A stretch of DNA of 46,600 nt from DATDMG01 sp036518955 (GCA_036518955.1 DATDMG010000170.1:1-46600); one strand, 5' to 3'; counted from the stretch's first letter, positions 7,301-15,749 are shown. Made by a program: numbers and translations. The notes: generated from the sequence alone by a model not told the origin.

Positions 7301-8017
7301 GTGAAGAGGGCCATGCGTACCGTGATGTGGCAGCTGCGCGGTGCTTACCCGTGGTTCGTCGGCCGGCCGCGACTGACAGCGGTGACCGCCACCCTGCTGT
7401 GCCTGGCGGCGGTCGCCATGCTGGCCACCGGCGGCGCCAGGTCGCGGGACGCGCCGTCGCTGTTCTGCCTCCCCATCGCGCTGCTCGCCACCACGTTCGG
7501 GCTGCGTGGCGGAGTGGCCGGGTCAGCCGTGGCCGTGGCCGTCCTCACCGGCTGGGGCCTGACCGATCACGTCGGGCTCGACGCCCTGGGTTGGCTCACC
7601 CGGATCGGCCCCCTGCTGCTGCTCGGCCTGCTCCTCGGCGATGCGATGGACCGGCTGCGCCGGGCCGAGGCGACCCGGGTGCGGTTCGAGGACGCCGAGC
7701 GGCGCCACCGCGAGGCGATCCAGCTCAACGACACGATCGTGCAGTCCCTGGCCGCGGCCAAGTGGGCGCTGGAGACCTCCGACCTCGCCGGCGGCCTGGC
7801 CATCGTCGACGAGACCCTGGCGCAGAGCAACCGGCTGGTGTCCGACCTCATCCGCGGCGCGCAGTTGCGTCCGCTGTGGATGGGCGAGGCGACCCACGAC
7901 CAGCCGGCGCCGCGCCGGCGCCGGGTTGCGGACGGCGAACTCCTCGGCCTGGACGCCGACCCCCTCACCCGCGACAGCCGGCCCGGTGAGCCGCTGGGCG
8001 CGGACGAGCCCGGCTGA
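7301..8017 (+). CDS. Membrane protein with histidine-kinase-like dimerisation segment, no ATPase
   Basis: A 238-residue protein. Residues 25-110 carry about four hydrophobic segments (VTATLLCLAAVAMLAT; LPIALLATTFGL; VAGSAVAVAVLTGWGL; IGPLLLLGLLLGDAM). A soluble helix follows with RRHREAIQLNDTIVQSLAAA and an ISxLxDL-like continuation, resembling the HisKA_3/DHp phospho-acceptor helix of NarL-type sensor kinases. The expected HATPase domain is absent; instead there is a short Arg/Pro-rich tail ending in PLGADEPG. It may be a degenerate kinase, a partner for another kinase, or a phospho-acceptor. The GTG at 7301 has GAGGTG about 10 nt upstream; the in-frame ATG at 7313 is an alternative. A DosR-like box lies just upstream. 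Confidence 0.7.
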   Translation: MKRAMRTVMWQLRGAYPWFVGRPRLTAVTATLLCLAAVAMLATGGARSRDAPSLFCLPIALLATTFGLRGGVAGSAVAVAVLTGWGLTDHVGLDALGWLTRIGPLLLLGLLLGDAMDRLRRAEATRVRFEDAERRHREAIQLNDTIVQSLAAAKWALETSDLAGGLAIVDETLAQSNRLVSDLIRGAQLRPLWMGEATHDQPAPRRRRVADGELLGLDADPLTRDSRPGEPLGADEPG

Positions 8018-8093
8018 GCGCCCGGCCGGGCGCCGAAGGGTCGCTCGCTGTGCCCGGAAGGTCGCGTCGCCTTTGCCGGCCGCGCCGCCGGGA

Positions 8094-9794
8094 TCAGATG
8101 CCGTCCGTCGTCCGGGTTCGTAGCCCACTGGCGGTGGCGATCGGGTTCCAGAACGCCACGAAGCGGGTCTTGGCCCAGGTCGCCTCCCCTGAGTGCTGGT
8201 TGCCGAGCGCCCAGTTCATGGTGCGCGCAGCGGTGGTCTCGCAGCCCTGGCGAGCCACCTCGTCGGCCCACAGCGCGAACGATGCGTCCGCGGCCGCGGA
8301 CGCCTCCTGCATCGCCACGAACGCCTTCACGGCGTCCGCGCCGTGGGGCACGCCGGCCGGGTCGAGCGCGCCTGCCTGAGCCGCGAGCGCCGTCCGGGCC
8401 GCGCCCGCTCCCCGCAGGGATGCCCCGGCCTTGGCCGCCGGGGTACGGCACGCCTGGAGCGCCGCCACCGTCATCGACACGTTGCTGCGGGCGGCCGCGC
8501 TGGAGTCGAGCAGGCCGTTCAGGGCCGTGACGAAGGTGGCCTGCGACGGCGAGGGCGTCGGGGTGTCCGCGGCAACCTCGGTGGACGGCGCCACGTCGCC
8601 GGCGACCCTGCCGGTCGGGGACCCCCGGCCCCTCGCACCGGCGCCCGGTGCGGCGGAGGTGCCCGGGGAGATGGACGCCGGCGACCCCATGCCCCCGGCG
8701 CTGGCCGGCCGGGCCGCGACGACGTCGTTGCCGCGATGCGAGTGCCGGAGGTACAGCGTCGTCGCCCCGACGGCCGCGAGTACCAGGACCGCCAGGGCGA
8801 CCAGCAACGCCGCGGACCGCCCGGGCGCCGGAGGCGCCGGCGGGGTCGGCGCCACGGCGCCGCCGTTCCAGCCGTCCCCGGAGCCCGGCGGCGGGGCGGC
8901 ACCGCGCTCGGGCGACCGCTGCGGGTCGGCGCCCTCGGCGGTCCGACGGCCGCGGAACGGCGCCGGCGGGGGCGCGGCGGACGGAGCGGACAACGACCCG
9001 GCCATCGGCTGGGAACCCGCAGACCTCTGGAGGAGCAGGTGGCCACGCTCGTCGGTGTCGTCGGCCACCGGGTCGGGCGGGTAGGCGATCTCGAGTCGGA
9101 TCGGTCCGGCCGACACCGGCTGGGACGGCGAGAAGGGCAGCATCCGCTCGACCGCCGCCGGGTCCGCGAGCCAACCCGGCGGGATGCCCGCGCCGGGCGG
9201 GGCCCCGGGCGCGACCGGCGCCCCGGGCGCCGGCGGCACGCTTGCCGGCACGGCGTGGCCGGTCTCCGCCGGCGGCGGTCGCGTCTCGTCACCGAACCAG
9301 CCGGCGCCGCCCGGAGGCACCTGTCCTGCCGGCACCGGGGGCAACGCCGCCATGACTTCGCCGGGCCCGTTCCACTCCACGCCCTGCGGTGACGGCGGCG
9401 GCAGGGCCATGCCCTGGCTGTCCGTCGGCGCAGGAGCCCGGAAGTCGCCGGAGGACCAGGTCGTCGGGCGACGCGCCGCACCCGGCACGGATCCCCCTGG
9501 CGGCAGCGGGAGCGGCGGCACGGGAGCAGCCGCGGGCGACGGACCCGAGGCGGTCGGGGGCACTGGCGGCACCGCGGGCGGCACACCCGGCGCGGGCGGG
9601 ATGACAGGCGCCCGCGGTACCCCACCGACGCTCCGGGGATCGGAACCGGCGGAGCGGGGCGCGTCGAGCCCTGGAGGGCGGTCGAGGACCTCGGCCCCGC
9701 AGCGGACGCAGTAACGCTGCGTGCCCGGAGGCAACGTCAGACCGCATTCGTGGCAGGGGCCGAGAGTGGCCCCCGGCGCCCGAGCGCCGTCCAT
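8094..9794 (-). CDS. Zinc-ribbon, proline-rich, single-pass membrane protein of unknown function
   Basis: About 566 residues from ATG 9794, which has a strong GGAGGTGACG ribosome site. A zinc ribbon opens the protein (residues 13-32: CHECGLTL then YCVRCGAE, two CxxC knuckles). About 300 residues rich in Pro, Gly and Ala follow. One membrane helix (SAALLVALAVLVLAAVGATT) comes next, and then an exported C-terminal part with a Ser/Thr/Pro stalk and a helical domain of about 150 residues that has two cysteines (ALQACRTP and RQGCETT), possibly a disulfide. The design, cytoplasmic zinc ribbon plus disordered linker plus external domain, recurs in actinobacterial envelope proteins, but I know no function. 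The frame is open further upstream, to 9890, without a good ribosome site. Confidence 0.75.
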   Translation of the reverse strand: MDGARAPGATLGPCHECGLTLPPGTQRYCVRCGAEVLDRPPGLDAPRSAGSDPRSVGGVPRAPVIPPAPGVPPAVPPVPPTASGPSPAAAPVPPLPLPPGGSVPGAARRPTTWSSGDFRAPAPTDSQGMALPPPSPQGVEWNGPGEVMAALPPVPAGQVPPGGAGWFGDETRPPPAETGHAVPASVPPAPGAPVAPGAPPGAGIPPGWLADPAAVERMLPFSPSQPVSAGPIRLEIAYPPDPVADDTDERGHLLLQRSAGSQPMAGSLSAPSAAPPPAPFRGRRTAEGADPQRSPERGAAPPPGSGDGWNGGAVAPTPPAPPAPGRSAALLVALAVLVLAAVGATTLYLRHSHRGNDVVAARPASAGGMGSPASISPGTSAAPGAGARGRGSPTGRVAGDVAPSTEVAADTPTPSPSQATFVTALNGLLDSSAAARSNVSMTVAALQACRTPAAKAGASLRGAGAARTALAAQAGALDPAGVPHGADAVKAFVAMQEASAAADASFALWADEVARQGCETTAARTMNWALGNQHSGEATWAKTRFVAFWNPIATASGLRTRTTDGI

Positions 9795-9954
9795 CGTCAC
9801 CTCCCGGGCCGCGCGGCCACGGCCGCGGCGGCACGCGGACGACCAACCCCGTGGCCGGCCGGGACCCGGACCCCGCGTTCCGTCACGCAATGCACAACCG
9901 GTCAGTTTACTGGGCGCCGAGGGGGACCGAAAGTGACTGCCCTGTCGGGATCAC

Positions 9955-10146
9955 TCAGTGCCCGATGAGCGGCGGGAACCAGCCAGTGGTGGGACGGGCC
10001 TGCTCGCGCCGGGCGTCGCTGGTGTCCCGGCCCAGCCAGGGAGCCAGGATGCAGATCAACAAGAGAACGATCAAGAGCGCGAGCACGGCAATCACCTTCG
10101 TCGGCGGAGTGAGGACGGCGCCCCGAGACGGCTGGAAGGGTTCCAT
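9955..10146 (-). CDS. Small single-pass membrane protein, function unknown
   Basis: A 63-residue protein with one strong hydrophobic segment (KVIAVLALLIVLLLICILAP, residues 17-36), followed by WLGRDTSDAR and a short basic tail ending in GWFPPLIGH. The clean membrane helix, the positive flanks and the conserved-looking WLGxDTSD motif argue that it is a real gene and not a chance frame. It is divergent from the LysR-type regulator gene, sharing about 85 bp, so the LysR-box-like palindrome at 10212-10228 could affect both. No function is suggested by the sequence. Confidence 0.6.
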   Translation of the reverse strand: MEPFQPSRGAVLTPPTKVIAVLALLIVLLLICILAPWLGRDTSDARREQARPTTGWFPPLIGH

Positions 10147-10211
10147 CCGCAGCTCTTATGATCTGCCGGAAACCCTCAGCGGTCCAGCGAAAGTTCTTGA
10201 ACAACTCTTCA

Positions 10212-10228
10212 GTATTCGTCAACAATAC
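10212..10228. promoter_or_regulatory. LysR-box-like inverted repeat
   Basis: GTATT-N7-AATAC contains the T-N11-A core of LysR-type operators and sits 4-20 bp before the preferred GTG start of the regulator gene, within an AT-rich island unusual for this DNA. It is a natural candidate for autoregulation and for control of the divergent small membrane gene. If the upstream ATG at 10158 is the true start, the repeat would be inside the gene. Confidence 0.45.
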
Positions 10229-10232
10229 AGAG

Positions 10233-11162
10233 GTGCTCAGCTCCCGCCTGCTCGCCGTCCACCGGGCGGTCGTCGCCGACGGTTCGCTCACCCGGGCGGC
10301 GGCGTCCCTGGGGTACACCGTGTCGGCGGTGAGCCAGCAGCTCGCCCAGTTGGAGAGCCAGGCGGGAGTCGAGCTCTTCGAGAAGGCGGGCCGCGGCGTC
10401 CGGCCGACGGCCGCCGGCCTCCTGCTGGCCGAGCACGCGGTGCGCATCCTGGCGCAGATCGCCGACGCGGAGCAGGCCCTCGACGACCTCCGGGCCGGCC
10501 GGACCGGCCGGATCCGGGTGGTCTCCTTCCACTCGGCGGGCGAGTCCCTGCTCCCGCGGGCGATCGCGACGCTGCACGAGCAGATCCCCGGGGTCCATGT
10601 CCGGCCGATCGTCGACGAGACCCCGGGCGCCCTGCGCCGCCTGCGCGACGGGGAGGCCGACCTCGTGGTCATGGTGGAGCCCTACGCCAGGGGCGCCGAG
10701 CCCGCCGACGACCTGCGCCGCTGGCATCTGCTGGACGACGAGTACCGGGTACTGCTGCGCCACGACCATCCACTGGCCCGGCGCCGGGTCGTGCCGGTCG
10801 AGGCGCTGGCCGAGGTGGACTGGGTGGTCACCACCGGCCCCTCGGACTACGTCCGGGACACCACGGTCGCGATGTGTCGCCGCGCGGGCTTCATCCCCCG
10901 GGTGATTGCGGAGGGCGACGAGTTCAACGTCACCCAAGGTTACGTCGCCGCGGGCCTCGGTGCCGCGCTCGTCCCGCTGCTCGCGCTCGGCGCCGTCCGT
11001 GGCGAGGTCGCCGTCCGCCGGCTGACCCCGCCGCCCCGGCCACGCCACATCTGGCTCGCCACCCGAGCCACGCTGGCGGACCAGCCCGTCGTGGCCCGGA
11101 TGATCGACGCGCTCCAGGCGGCCGCCGCCCTGGCGACCGGCCATCAGCACGCCAGGCCGTGA
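10233..11162 (+). CDS. LysR-family transcriptional regulator
   Basis: About 309 residues from GTG 10233. The N-terminal winged helix-turn-helix is complete: LAVHRAVVADGSLTRAAASLGYTVSAVSQQLAQLES, then VELFEKAGRGVRPTAAG. The linker helix and periplasmic-binding-protein-like effector domain follow (IRVVSFHSAGESLLPRAI; VRPIVDETPGALRRLRDGEADLVVMVE). The ligand cannot be told from the sequence. It converges on adhE with 43 bp between the stops, so a link to fermentation is only positional. An ATG at 10158 would add 25 residues, but these look unlike a LysR N-terminus and would place the LysR-box-like repeat inside the gene. Confidence 0.9.
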   Translation: MLSSRLLAVHRAVVADGSLTRAAASLGYTVSAVSQQLAQLESQAGVELFEKAGRGVRPTAAGLLLAEHAVRILAQIADAEQALDDLRAGRTGRIRVVSFHSAGESLLPRAIATLHEQIPGVHVRPIVDETPGALRRLRDGEADLVVMVEPYARGAEPADDLRRWHLLDDEYRVLLRHDHPLARRRVVPVEALAEVDWVVTTGPSDYVRDTTVAMCRRAGFIPRVIAEGDEFNVTQGYVAAGLGAALVPLLALGAVRGEVAVRRLTPPPRPRHIWLATRATLADQPVVARMIDALQAAAALATGHQHARP

Positions 11163-11192
11163 CCGGGGCGGCCGGTCGGGGCGGCCGGTCAC
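11159..11192. terminator. Hairpin between convergent lysR and adhE
   Basis: GTGACCGG (11159-11166) pairs with CCGGTCAC (11185-11192). The intervening GC-rich sequence is a near-duplicate of GGGGCGGCCGGTC. The left arm overlaps the regulator's stop codon. No T-run follows, so it may act as a bidirectional hairpin terminator of the kind common in actinobacteria. The function is inferred from position. Confidence 0.4.
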
Positions 11193-11205
11193 GGCCCTGG
11201 CGTCG

Positions 11206-13896
11206 TCAGCCGCCGTAGTACGCCTTGCGCAGCAGTTCCTCGAGCTCCGGCACGAGCGGCATCCGCGGGTTGGTGCGGGCCGACATGTCGACGAACGCGT
11301 CGGCCACCAGGTCCGGCAGCGCGGCGAGGAAGGTGGACTCCTCGATCCCGGCGTCCCGAAGCGTCCGCGGCAGCCCGACCTCCGCGATCAGCTTGTCGAC
11401 GGCGTCGAACAACCGCTCGCGCGCCTCGGAGTCCACGTGCCCGCCGAAGAGGACGTACCCGATCTGGGCGTACTTCTCCGGCGCGACGTAGTTCGCGTAG
11501 CCCGGCGCAGGCATGAACTTCGACGGGACAGCGGCGTTGTAGCGCAACACATGCGGCAGCAGGACGGCGTTCGCCCGCCCGTGCGGGATGTGCAGCCGGG
11601 CCCCGATCGCGTGGGCCATCGCGTGGTTCACCCCGATGAACGCGTTGGAGAACGCCAGCCCGGCGAGCGTGGCCGCGTTCGACATGCCGGTGCGCGCCGC
11701 GAGGTCCGATCCGTCCGCGACGGCGCGCGGCAGCCACTGGAAGATCATGCGGATCGACTGCACGCAGAAGGCGTCGGTGTACGGCGAGGCGAAGATGGAC
11801 ACGGCGGCCTCGAGCGCGTGCGTGAGTGCGTCCAGGCCGGTGTCGGCCGTGGCCCCGGGCGGCAGCGAGACGGTGAGCGCCGGGTCGACGATGGCCATGT
11901 CCGGGACGAGGCAGTAGTCGACCATCGTCGCCTTGCGGTTACCCACCGTGATGACAGCCGCCGGCGACACCTCGGAGCCGGTGCCCGCGGTCGTCGGGAT
12001 CCCGATCAGGCGCACGGTGTGGGTGTCCGTGGGGAACTTCGCCACCCGCTTGCGCGGGTCCAGGAACGGCAGCGCCAACTCGGCCAGGTCCAGGTCCGGG
12101 TGTTCGTAGAACAGCCGCATCGCCTTCGCCGCGTCCAGGACCGACCCGCCGCCGACGGCGATGACGGTGTCCGGCTGGATCTGCAGCATCGTCGCCACGC
12201 CGGCCTCGATGACGCTCTGGTCCGGCTCCGGGGTGACCCCCGAGAACACCTTGACGTACGCGCCGTCCAGCTTCGAGCGCACCGCGGCGACCGGGCCGCC
12301 CGCCTCCAGGATCGCGTCCGTGACGATGAGCACCCGCTGCATCGGGATGGTCAGCAGGTTCTCCAGCGCGCCGAGGTTGAAGAAGGTCGTCGACGGTACC
12401 CGGAACCACTGCGGCGGACTCTTCCGGAAGGACACCGTCTTGACGTTCATCAGGTTCCGGTAGTTCACGTTGTCGGTGGTCATCGAACCACCCCAGGTGC
12501 CGCACCCCAGTGAGAACGTCGGCGCCAGCGAGTTGTAGACGCCTCCGAGCGCGCCGACCGCGGTGGGCGCGTTCACCAGGATCCGGCCGGTGCGCACGGC
12601 CTCGCCGTACCGGCGGACCACGCCGTCGTCCCGGGCGTAGATGGACGACGTGTGGCCCAGCCCGCCGTGCTCGGTGACCGTCACGGCGGCCGCGATGGCA
12701 TCCTCCTCCGAGCGCGCCCGCACCAGGCCGAGGACCGGCATCAGCTTCTCCCGGCACAGCGTGTCCGCGGCGAGCGCGGCGGCGTCCGACGGCAACGTCG
12801 CCAACAGCACCTTCACGGTGCCGCGGACCTCGAAACCCGCGCGCCGTGCCAACTCCGGAGCCTTCTGACCGAGCGCGGCGAGGTTGACCCGGTCGCACGT
12901 CTCGAACGCGAACGCGGTGAGCTTCGCCTGCTCCTCCGGCGTCATCAGGTGTGCGCCCATCCGGACGAACTCGGCGACGACGCGGTCGTAGACCTCGTCG
13001 TCGATGATCAAGGTCTGCTCGGCGGGGCAGATCACCGATGCGTCGAACGTCTTGGAGATGAGGACGTCGACCACGACCCCCTCGATGTCGGCGGTCCGAT
13101 GAACGTAGCAGGGCGCGTTGCCTGGGCCGACCGAGAGCGCCGGCTTGCCGGCCTCGTTGGTGAGCCGGACGATCGTGGCGCCGCCGGTCGTCCAGATGAA
13201 GTCCACGGCCGGGTGCTTGAACAGCCGATGGGTGATCTCGTGCTCCGCTTCCGGGATCAGCTGGAGCGCCCCCTTGGGCATCCCGGCCGCCTCGCCGGCC
13301 GCCGCGAGCAGCTCGATGACCCGGGCCGCGCACCGGGCGGCCAGCGGGTGCGGGCGGAAGATGACGGCGTTGCGGGTCTTCGCCGCGACGATCGCCTTGA
13401 ACAGCACCGTGGACGTCGGGTTCGTGATCGGAGTGATCGCCAGGACGACGCCGACGGGCTCGGCCACGTGCTGGATGCCGAGTTCCGGGTCCTCGTCGAT
13501 GATCCCGACCGTCTTCTTGTCCCTCAGGTAGTCGTAGAGGAACTCGGTGGCGACGAAGTTCTTCACCACCTTGTCCTCGAAGACGCCGAACCCGGTCTCG
13601 CTGATCGCGAGCTGCGCGAGCTCGACGGCGTGCGTCAGGCCGGCGTGCACCATCGCCTTGACCACCGCGTCCACCCGCTCCTGGTCGAACGACCGGAACT
13701 CCTCGGCGGCCGCCCGGGCGAGCCGCAGCTGCTCCTCGATCCGCTGCTGCACGGTCTGCGTCGCGGCGTCCACCGCGTCCTCCCGCTCGGTGGCCACCCC
13801 GTTCAGCGCGGCGGGCTGAACGGCCCCGGCCGGCGGGGTGACCTCGGGGCCCGCGCCCGGCGCGAGTTCGGTGGAGGCCTTCGTGCGTGCGGCCAT
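11206..13896 (-). CDS. adhE: Bifunctional acetaldehyde-CoA / alcohol dehydrogenase AdhE
   Basis: An 896-residue fusion. The N-terminal CoA-acylating aldehyde dehydrogenase has VLAITPITNPTSTVLFK, the nucleotide-binding TTGGATIV, and catalytic Cys290 in FDASVICPAEQT. The C-terminal iron-dependent alcohol dehydrogenase has the GGGSVLDAAKAM nucleotide loop, GTGSEVSPAAVIT, and the metal-binding helices around HALEAAVS and NHAMAHAIGARLHIPHGRAN. It reduces acetyl-CoA to acetaldehyde and ethanol, regenerating two NAD+, and in relatives forms long filaments (spirosomes). The first 40 or so residues are an extra Ala/Pro-rich extension compared with E. coli AdhE (891 residues). ATG 13896 has an AGGAGGG ribosome site. 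A palindrome and a DosR-like box lie upstream. AdhE indicates an ability to ferment, which is unusual for actinobacteria generally thought of as aerobes. Confidence 0.97.
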   Translation of the reverse strand: MAARTKASTELAPGAGPEVTPPAGAVQPAALNGVATEREDAVDAATQTVQQRIEEQLRLARAAAEEFRSFDQERVDAVVKAMVHAGLTHAVELAQLAISETGFGVFEDKVVKNFVATEFLYDYLRDKKTVGIIDEDPELGIQHVAEPVGVVLAITPITNPTSTVLFKAIVAAKTRNAVIFRPHPLAARCAARVIELLAAAGEAAGMPKGALQLIPEAEHEITHRLFKHPAVDFIWTTGGATIVRLTNEAGKPALSVGPGNAPCYVHRTADIEGVVVDVLISKTFDASVICPAEQTLIIDDEVYDRVVAEFVRMGAHLMTPEEQAKLTAFAFETCDRVNLAALGQKAPELARRAGFEVRGTVKVLLATLPSDAAALAADTLCREKLMPVLGLVRARSEEDAIAAAVTVTEHGGLGHTSSIYARDDGVVRRYGEAVRTGRILVNAPTAVGALGGVYNSLAPTFSLGCGTWGGSMTTDNVNYRNLMNVKTVSFRKSPPQWFRVPSTTFFNLGALENLLTIPMQRVLIVTDAILEAGGPVAAVRSKLDGAYVKVFSGVTPEPDQSVIEAGVATMLQIQPDTVIAVGGGSVLDAAKAMRLFYEHPDLDLAELALPFLDPRKRVAKFPTDTHTVRLIGIPTTAGTGSEVSPAAVITVGNRKATMVDYCLVPDMAIVDPALTVSLPPGATADTGLDALTHALEAAVSIFASPYTDAFCVQSIRMIFQWLPRAVADGSDLAARTGMSNAATLAGLAFSNAFIGVNHAMAHAIGARLHIPHGRANAVLLPHVLRYNAAVPSKFMPAPGYANYVAPEKYAQIGYVLFGGHVDSEARERLFDAVDKLIAEVGLPRTLRDAGIEESTFLAALPDLVADAFVDMSARTNPRMPLVPELEELLRKAYYGG

Positions 13897-13940
13897 GCTG
13901 CCCTCCTGGACTGATGGACGACGGCTGCTCGCCGTCGAAG

Positions 13941-13954
13941 TTACTCACGAGTAA
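13941..13954. promoter_or_regulatory. TTACTC-AC-GAGTAA palindrome upstream of adhE
   Basis: A perfect 6-2-6 inverted repeat centred about 50 bp before the adhE start and about 190 bp before the divergent WS/DGAT start. It is AT-rich in a GC-rich background. The form resembles TetR-family operators. A 7-bp hairpin (CGACGGC...GCCGTCG, 13919-13937) lies between it and the adhE ribosome site. No TetR gene is in the window, so the binding protein is unknown. Confidence 0.5.
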
Positions 13955-13998
13955 TCAACCGCGTCAGCAATCAAACCGTGGCGGTGGGGCGGAATCGG

Positions 13999-14012
13999 GG
14001 GACGTTGGGCCC
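13999..14012. promoter_or_regulatory. DosR/DevR-like box in the adhE - WS/DGAT divergent region
   Basis: GGGAC-GTTG-GGCCC has the 5-4-5 layout of the DosR core GGGACTWWAGTCCC, with a T-to-G change in the right arm and non-consensus outer spacer bases. It lies about 122 bp before the WS/DGAT start and about 103 bp before the adhE start. In Mycobacterium tuberculosis the WS/DGAT gene tgs1 is a strongly DosR-induced gene, which makes the position suggestive. The match is imperfect. Confidence 0.35.
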
Positions 14013-14134
14013 CAACCACCCTCGCCGGGGCGATCCGCCGCCCGCCCGGGACTCCGGTCCTGCGTCCGCTCCGCGACGTCGTGCGAAGGTGCTCGGCAGA
14101 TGGCCGTCGCGGGCGCAGGGCTGGGTGGACGTAG

Positions 14135-15736
14135 ATGACTGATGCAGCCGGGACCGGCGGAGCGACCGGTCGAGGGAGCAGCCGGCCGATCGGTGCCGTG
14201 GACACGATCTGGCTCAACATGGACCGACCCAACAATCTCATGATCATCGATTCGGTGATGCTGTTCGACGAGCAGGTGGACTGGGAGCGGCTGGCCCGGG
14301 TTCTCCGCTGCCGGTTGGTCGAGCGGTTCCGGGTCTTCCGGCAGCGACCGGTGGAGCCGAGCCTGCCGCTGGGGCAGCCGCGCTGGGAGGACGACCCGGA
14401 CTTCGACATCGAGCGGCACCTGCACCGGGTCCGGTTGCCCGACCCCGGGGACGCCGCCGCCCTGCAGCGCTACCTGGAGCAGCAGGTCTCCCGGCCGTTC
14501 GACCGGCGCCACCCGCTGTGGGAGTACCACCTGATCGACGGCTACGGTGCCGGGGCCGCGGTGATGGCCCGGTTCCACCACGCCCTCGCCGACGGCGCCG
14601 CCCTGATGGAGGTTCTGCTCTCCACCACCGACGCCACCCCGGACGGCGATCTGGCCCCCCTTCGGGCCGGTCGGCGCGCCACGGCCGCCGACGGGTCCTC
14701 CGGTGACCCGGTCGACGGCCGGGACCCGGCAGTGCGTGACGGCCGCCCCCTCGCCGCCCCGGACGAGTCCCTCGACGGGCTGGCCGGGTTGATCTGCACC
14801 GCCGCCCGGATCGCGAACACCGCGGCGGCCTCGGCGACCGCCGCCGCCGCGGCGGCGGCCAGCGTGGCCTCCACCGCGCTGCACGTGCTCGAGGGCCTGC
14901 CCCGGCTGGCGGTCCACCCGTCCCCGCTGATCGACGCACTGACGCTCACCCAGCAGACCGGCCAGGTCGCCGGCAAGCTGCTCACGACGAGCAACCCGCC
15001 CAGCCCACTGACCGGTGTCCCGGTGCCCGCCAAGCGGGTCATCTGGTCGACGCCACGCCCCCTGGACGACGTCAAGCGGGCCGGCCGCCCGGCGGGGGCG
15101 ACGGTGAACGACGTCCTGCTGTCGGCGCTGGCCGCGGCGATCGCCCGGTACGTGTCCGACCGCGGAGGCGAGCCGGCCGACCTGATCACGATGGTCCCGG
15201 TCAACCTGCGCAGGCCCGGGGAGCCGCTGCCACCCGATCTCGGCAACAGGTTCGCGCTGGTCCTCCTCGAGCTGCCCTCCGGCGATCACCCGCCGTTGGA
15301 ACGGCTGGCTCTGGCGAAGCAGCGGATGGATCAGATCAAGCAGTCCCCCGAGGCGGTGCTCACCTTCGGCCTGATCCAGGCCATCGGCCGCACCAACCAG
15401 GAGGTCGAGCGAGTGCTCGTCGACTTCTTCTCGAACAAGGCGTTCGGGGTCACCACGAACGTGATCGGGCCCGGTGGGCCCCGCTGGATGGCAGGGACAC
15501 CGCTCGTCGGCGTCCTCGGCTGGGTGCCCGGCTCCGGCAACCAGAGCCTGGGGATCAGCATCCTCACCTACAACCAGACCTTGCGGGTCGGGTTCAAGGC
15601 GGACGTCGCCGTCGTCCCCGACCCGGAGAAGCTCGTCCAGGCGTTCGACGAGGCCCTCGACGACCTGCTCGACCTCACCGGACAAGGGCACCTCACCCGT
15701 CGTCACCGCGCCCCCCGCACGGCGACGCCGCGATGA
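14135..15736 (+). CDS. Wax ester synthase / diacylglycerol acyltransferase (WS/DGAT)
   Basis: A 533-residue acyltransferase that joins acyl-CoA to diacylglycerol or fatty alcohols to make triacylglycerol or wax esters, acting at the inner membrane and lipid-body surface. The catalytic HHxxxDG motif is FHHALADGAA (His148-Gly154). The N-terminus (AVDTIWLNMDRPNNLMIIDS) and the PLWEYHLIDG stretch before the motif are family features. The second conserved region (VNDVLLSALAAAIARY; MVPVNLRRPGE; GNRFALVLLELP) and the C-terminal VTTNVIGPGGP motif are also present. An Ala-rich helical insert lies at about 215-245. The gene is divergent from adhE and followed 13 bp later by an SRPBCC-domain gene, probably in one transcript. 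Confidence 0.95.
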   Translation: MTDAAGTGGATGRGSSRPIGAVDTIWLNMDRPNNLMIIDSVMLFDEQVDWERLARVLRCRLVERFRVFRQRPVEPSLPLGQPRWEDDPDFDIERHLHRVRLPDPGDAAALQRYLEQQVSRPFDRRHPLWEYHLIDGYGAGAAVMARFHHALADGAALMEVLLSTTDATPDGDLAPLRAGRRATAADGSSGDPVDGRDPAVRDGRPLAAPDESLDGLAGLICTAARIANTAAASATAAAAAAASVASTALHVLEGLPRLAVHPSPLIDALTLTQQTGQVAGKLLTTSNPPSPLTGVPVPAKRVIWSTPRPLDDVKRAGRPAGATVNDVLLSALAAAIARYVSDRGGEPADLITMVPVNLRRPGEPLPPDLGNRFALVLLELPSGDHPPLERLALAKQRMDQIKQSPEAVLTFGLIQAIGRTNQEVERVLVDFFSNKAFGVTTNVIGPGGPRWMAGTPLVGVLGWVPGSGNQSLGISILTYNQTLRVGFKADVAVVPDPEKLVQAFDEALDDLLDLTGQGHLTRRHRAPRTATPR

Positions 15737-15749
15737 TCAAGGAGGGACG

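Noticed and set aside
11437..13948. Very long open frames on both strands over the adhE region
   Set aside because: They are shadows of adhE in GC-rich DNA: the translations are Arg/Gly/Pro-rich without motifs, while the AdhE frame has complete catalytic motifs and a strong ribosome site.
13897..14134. Rex (NADH-sensing) operator before adhE
   Set aside because: No sequence resembling TTGTGA-N6-TCACAA was found in the spacer.
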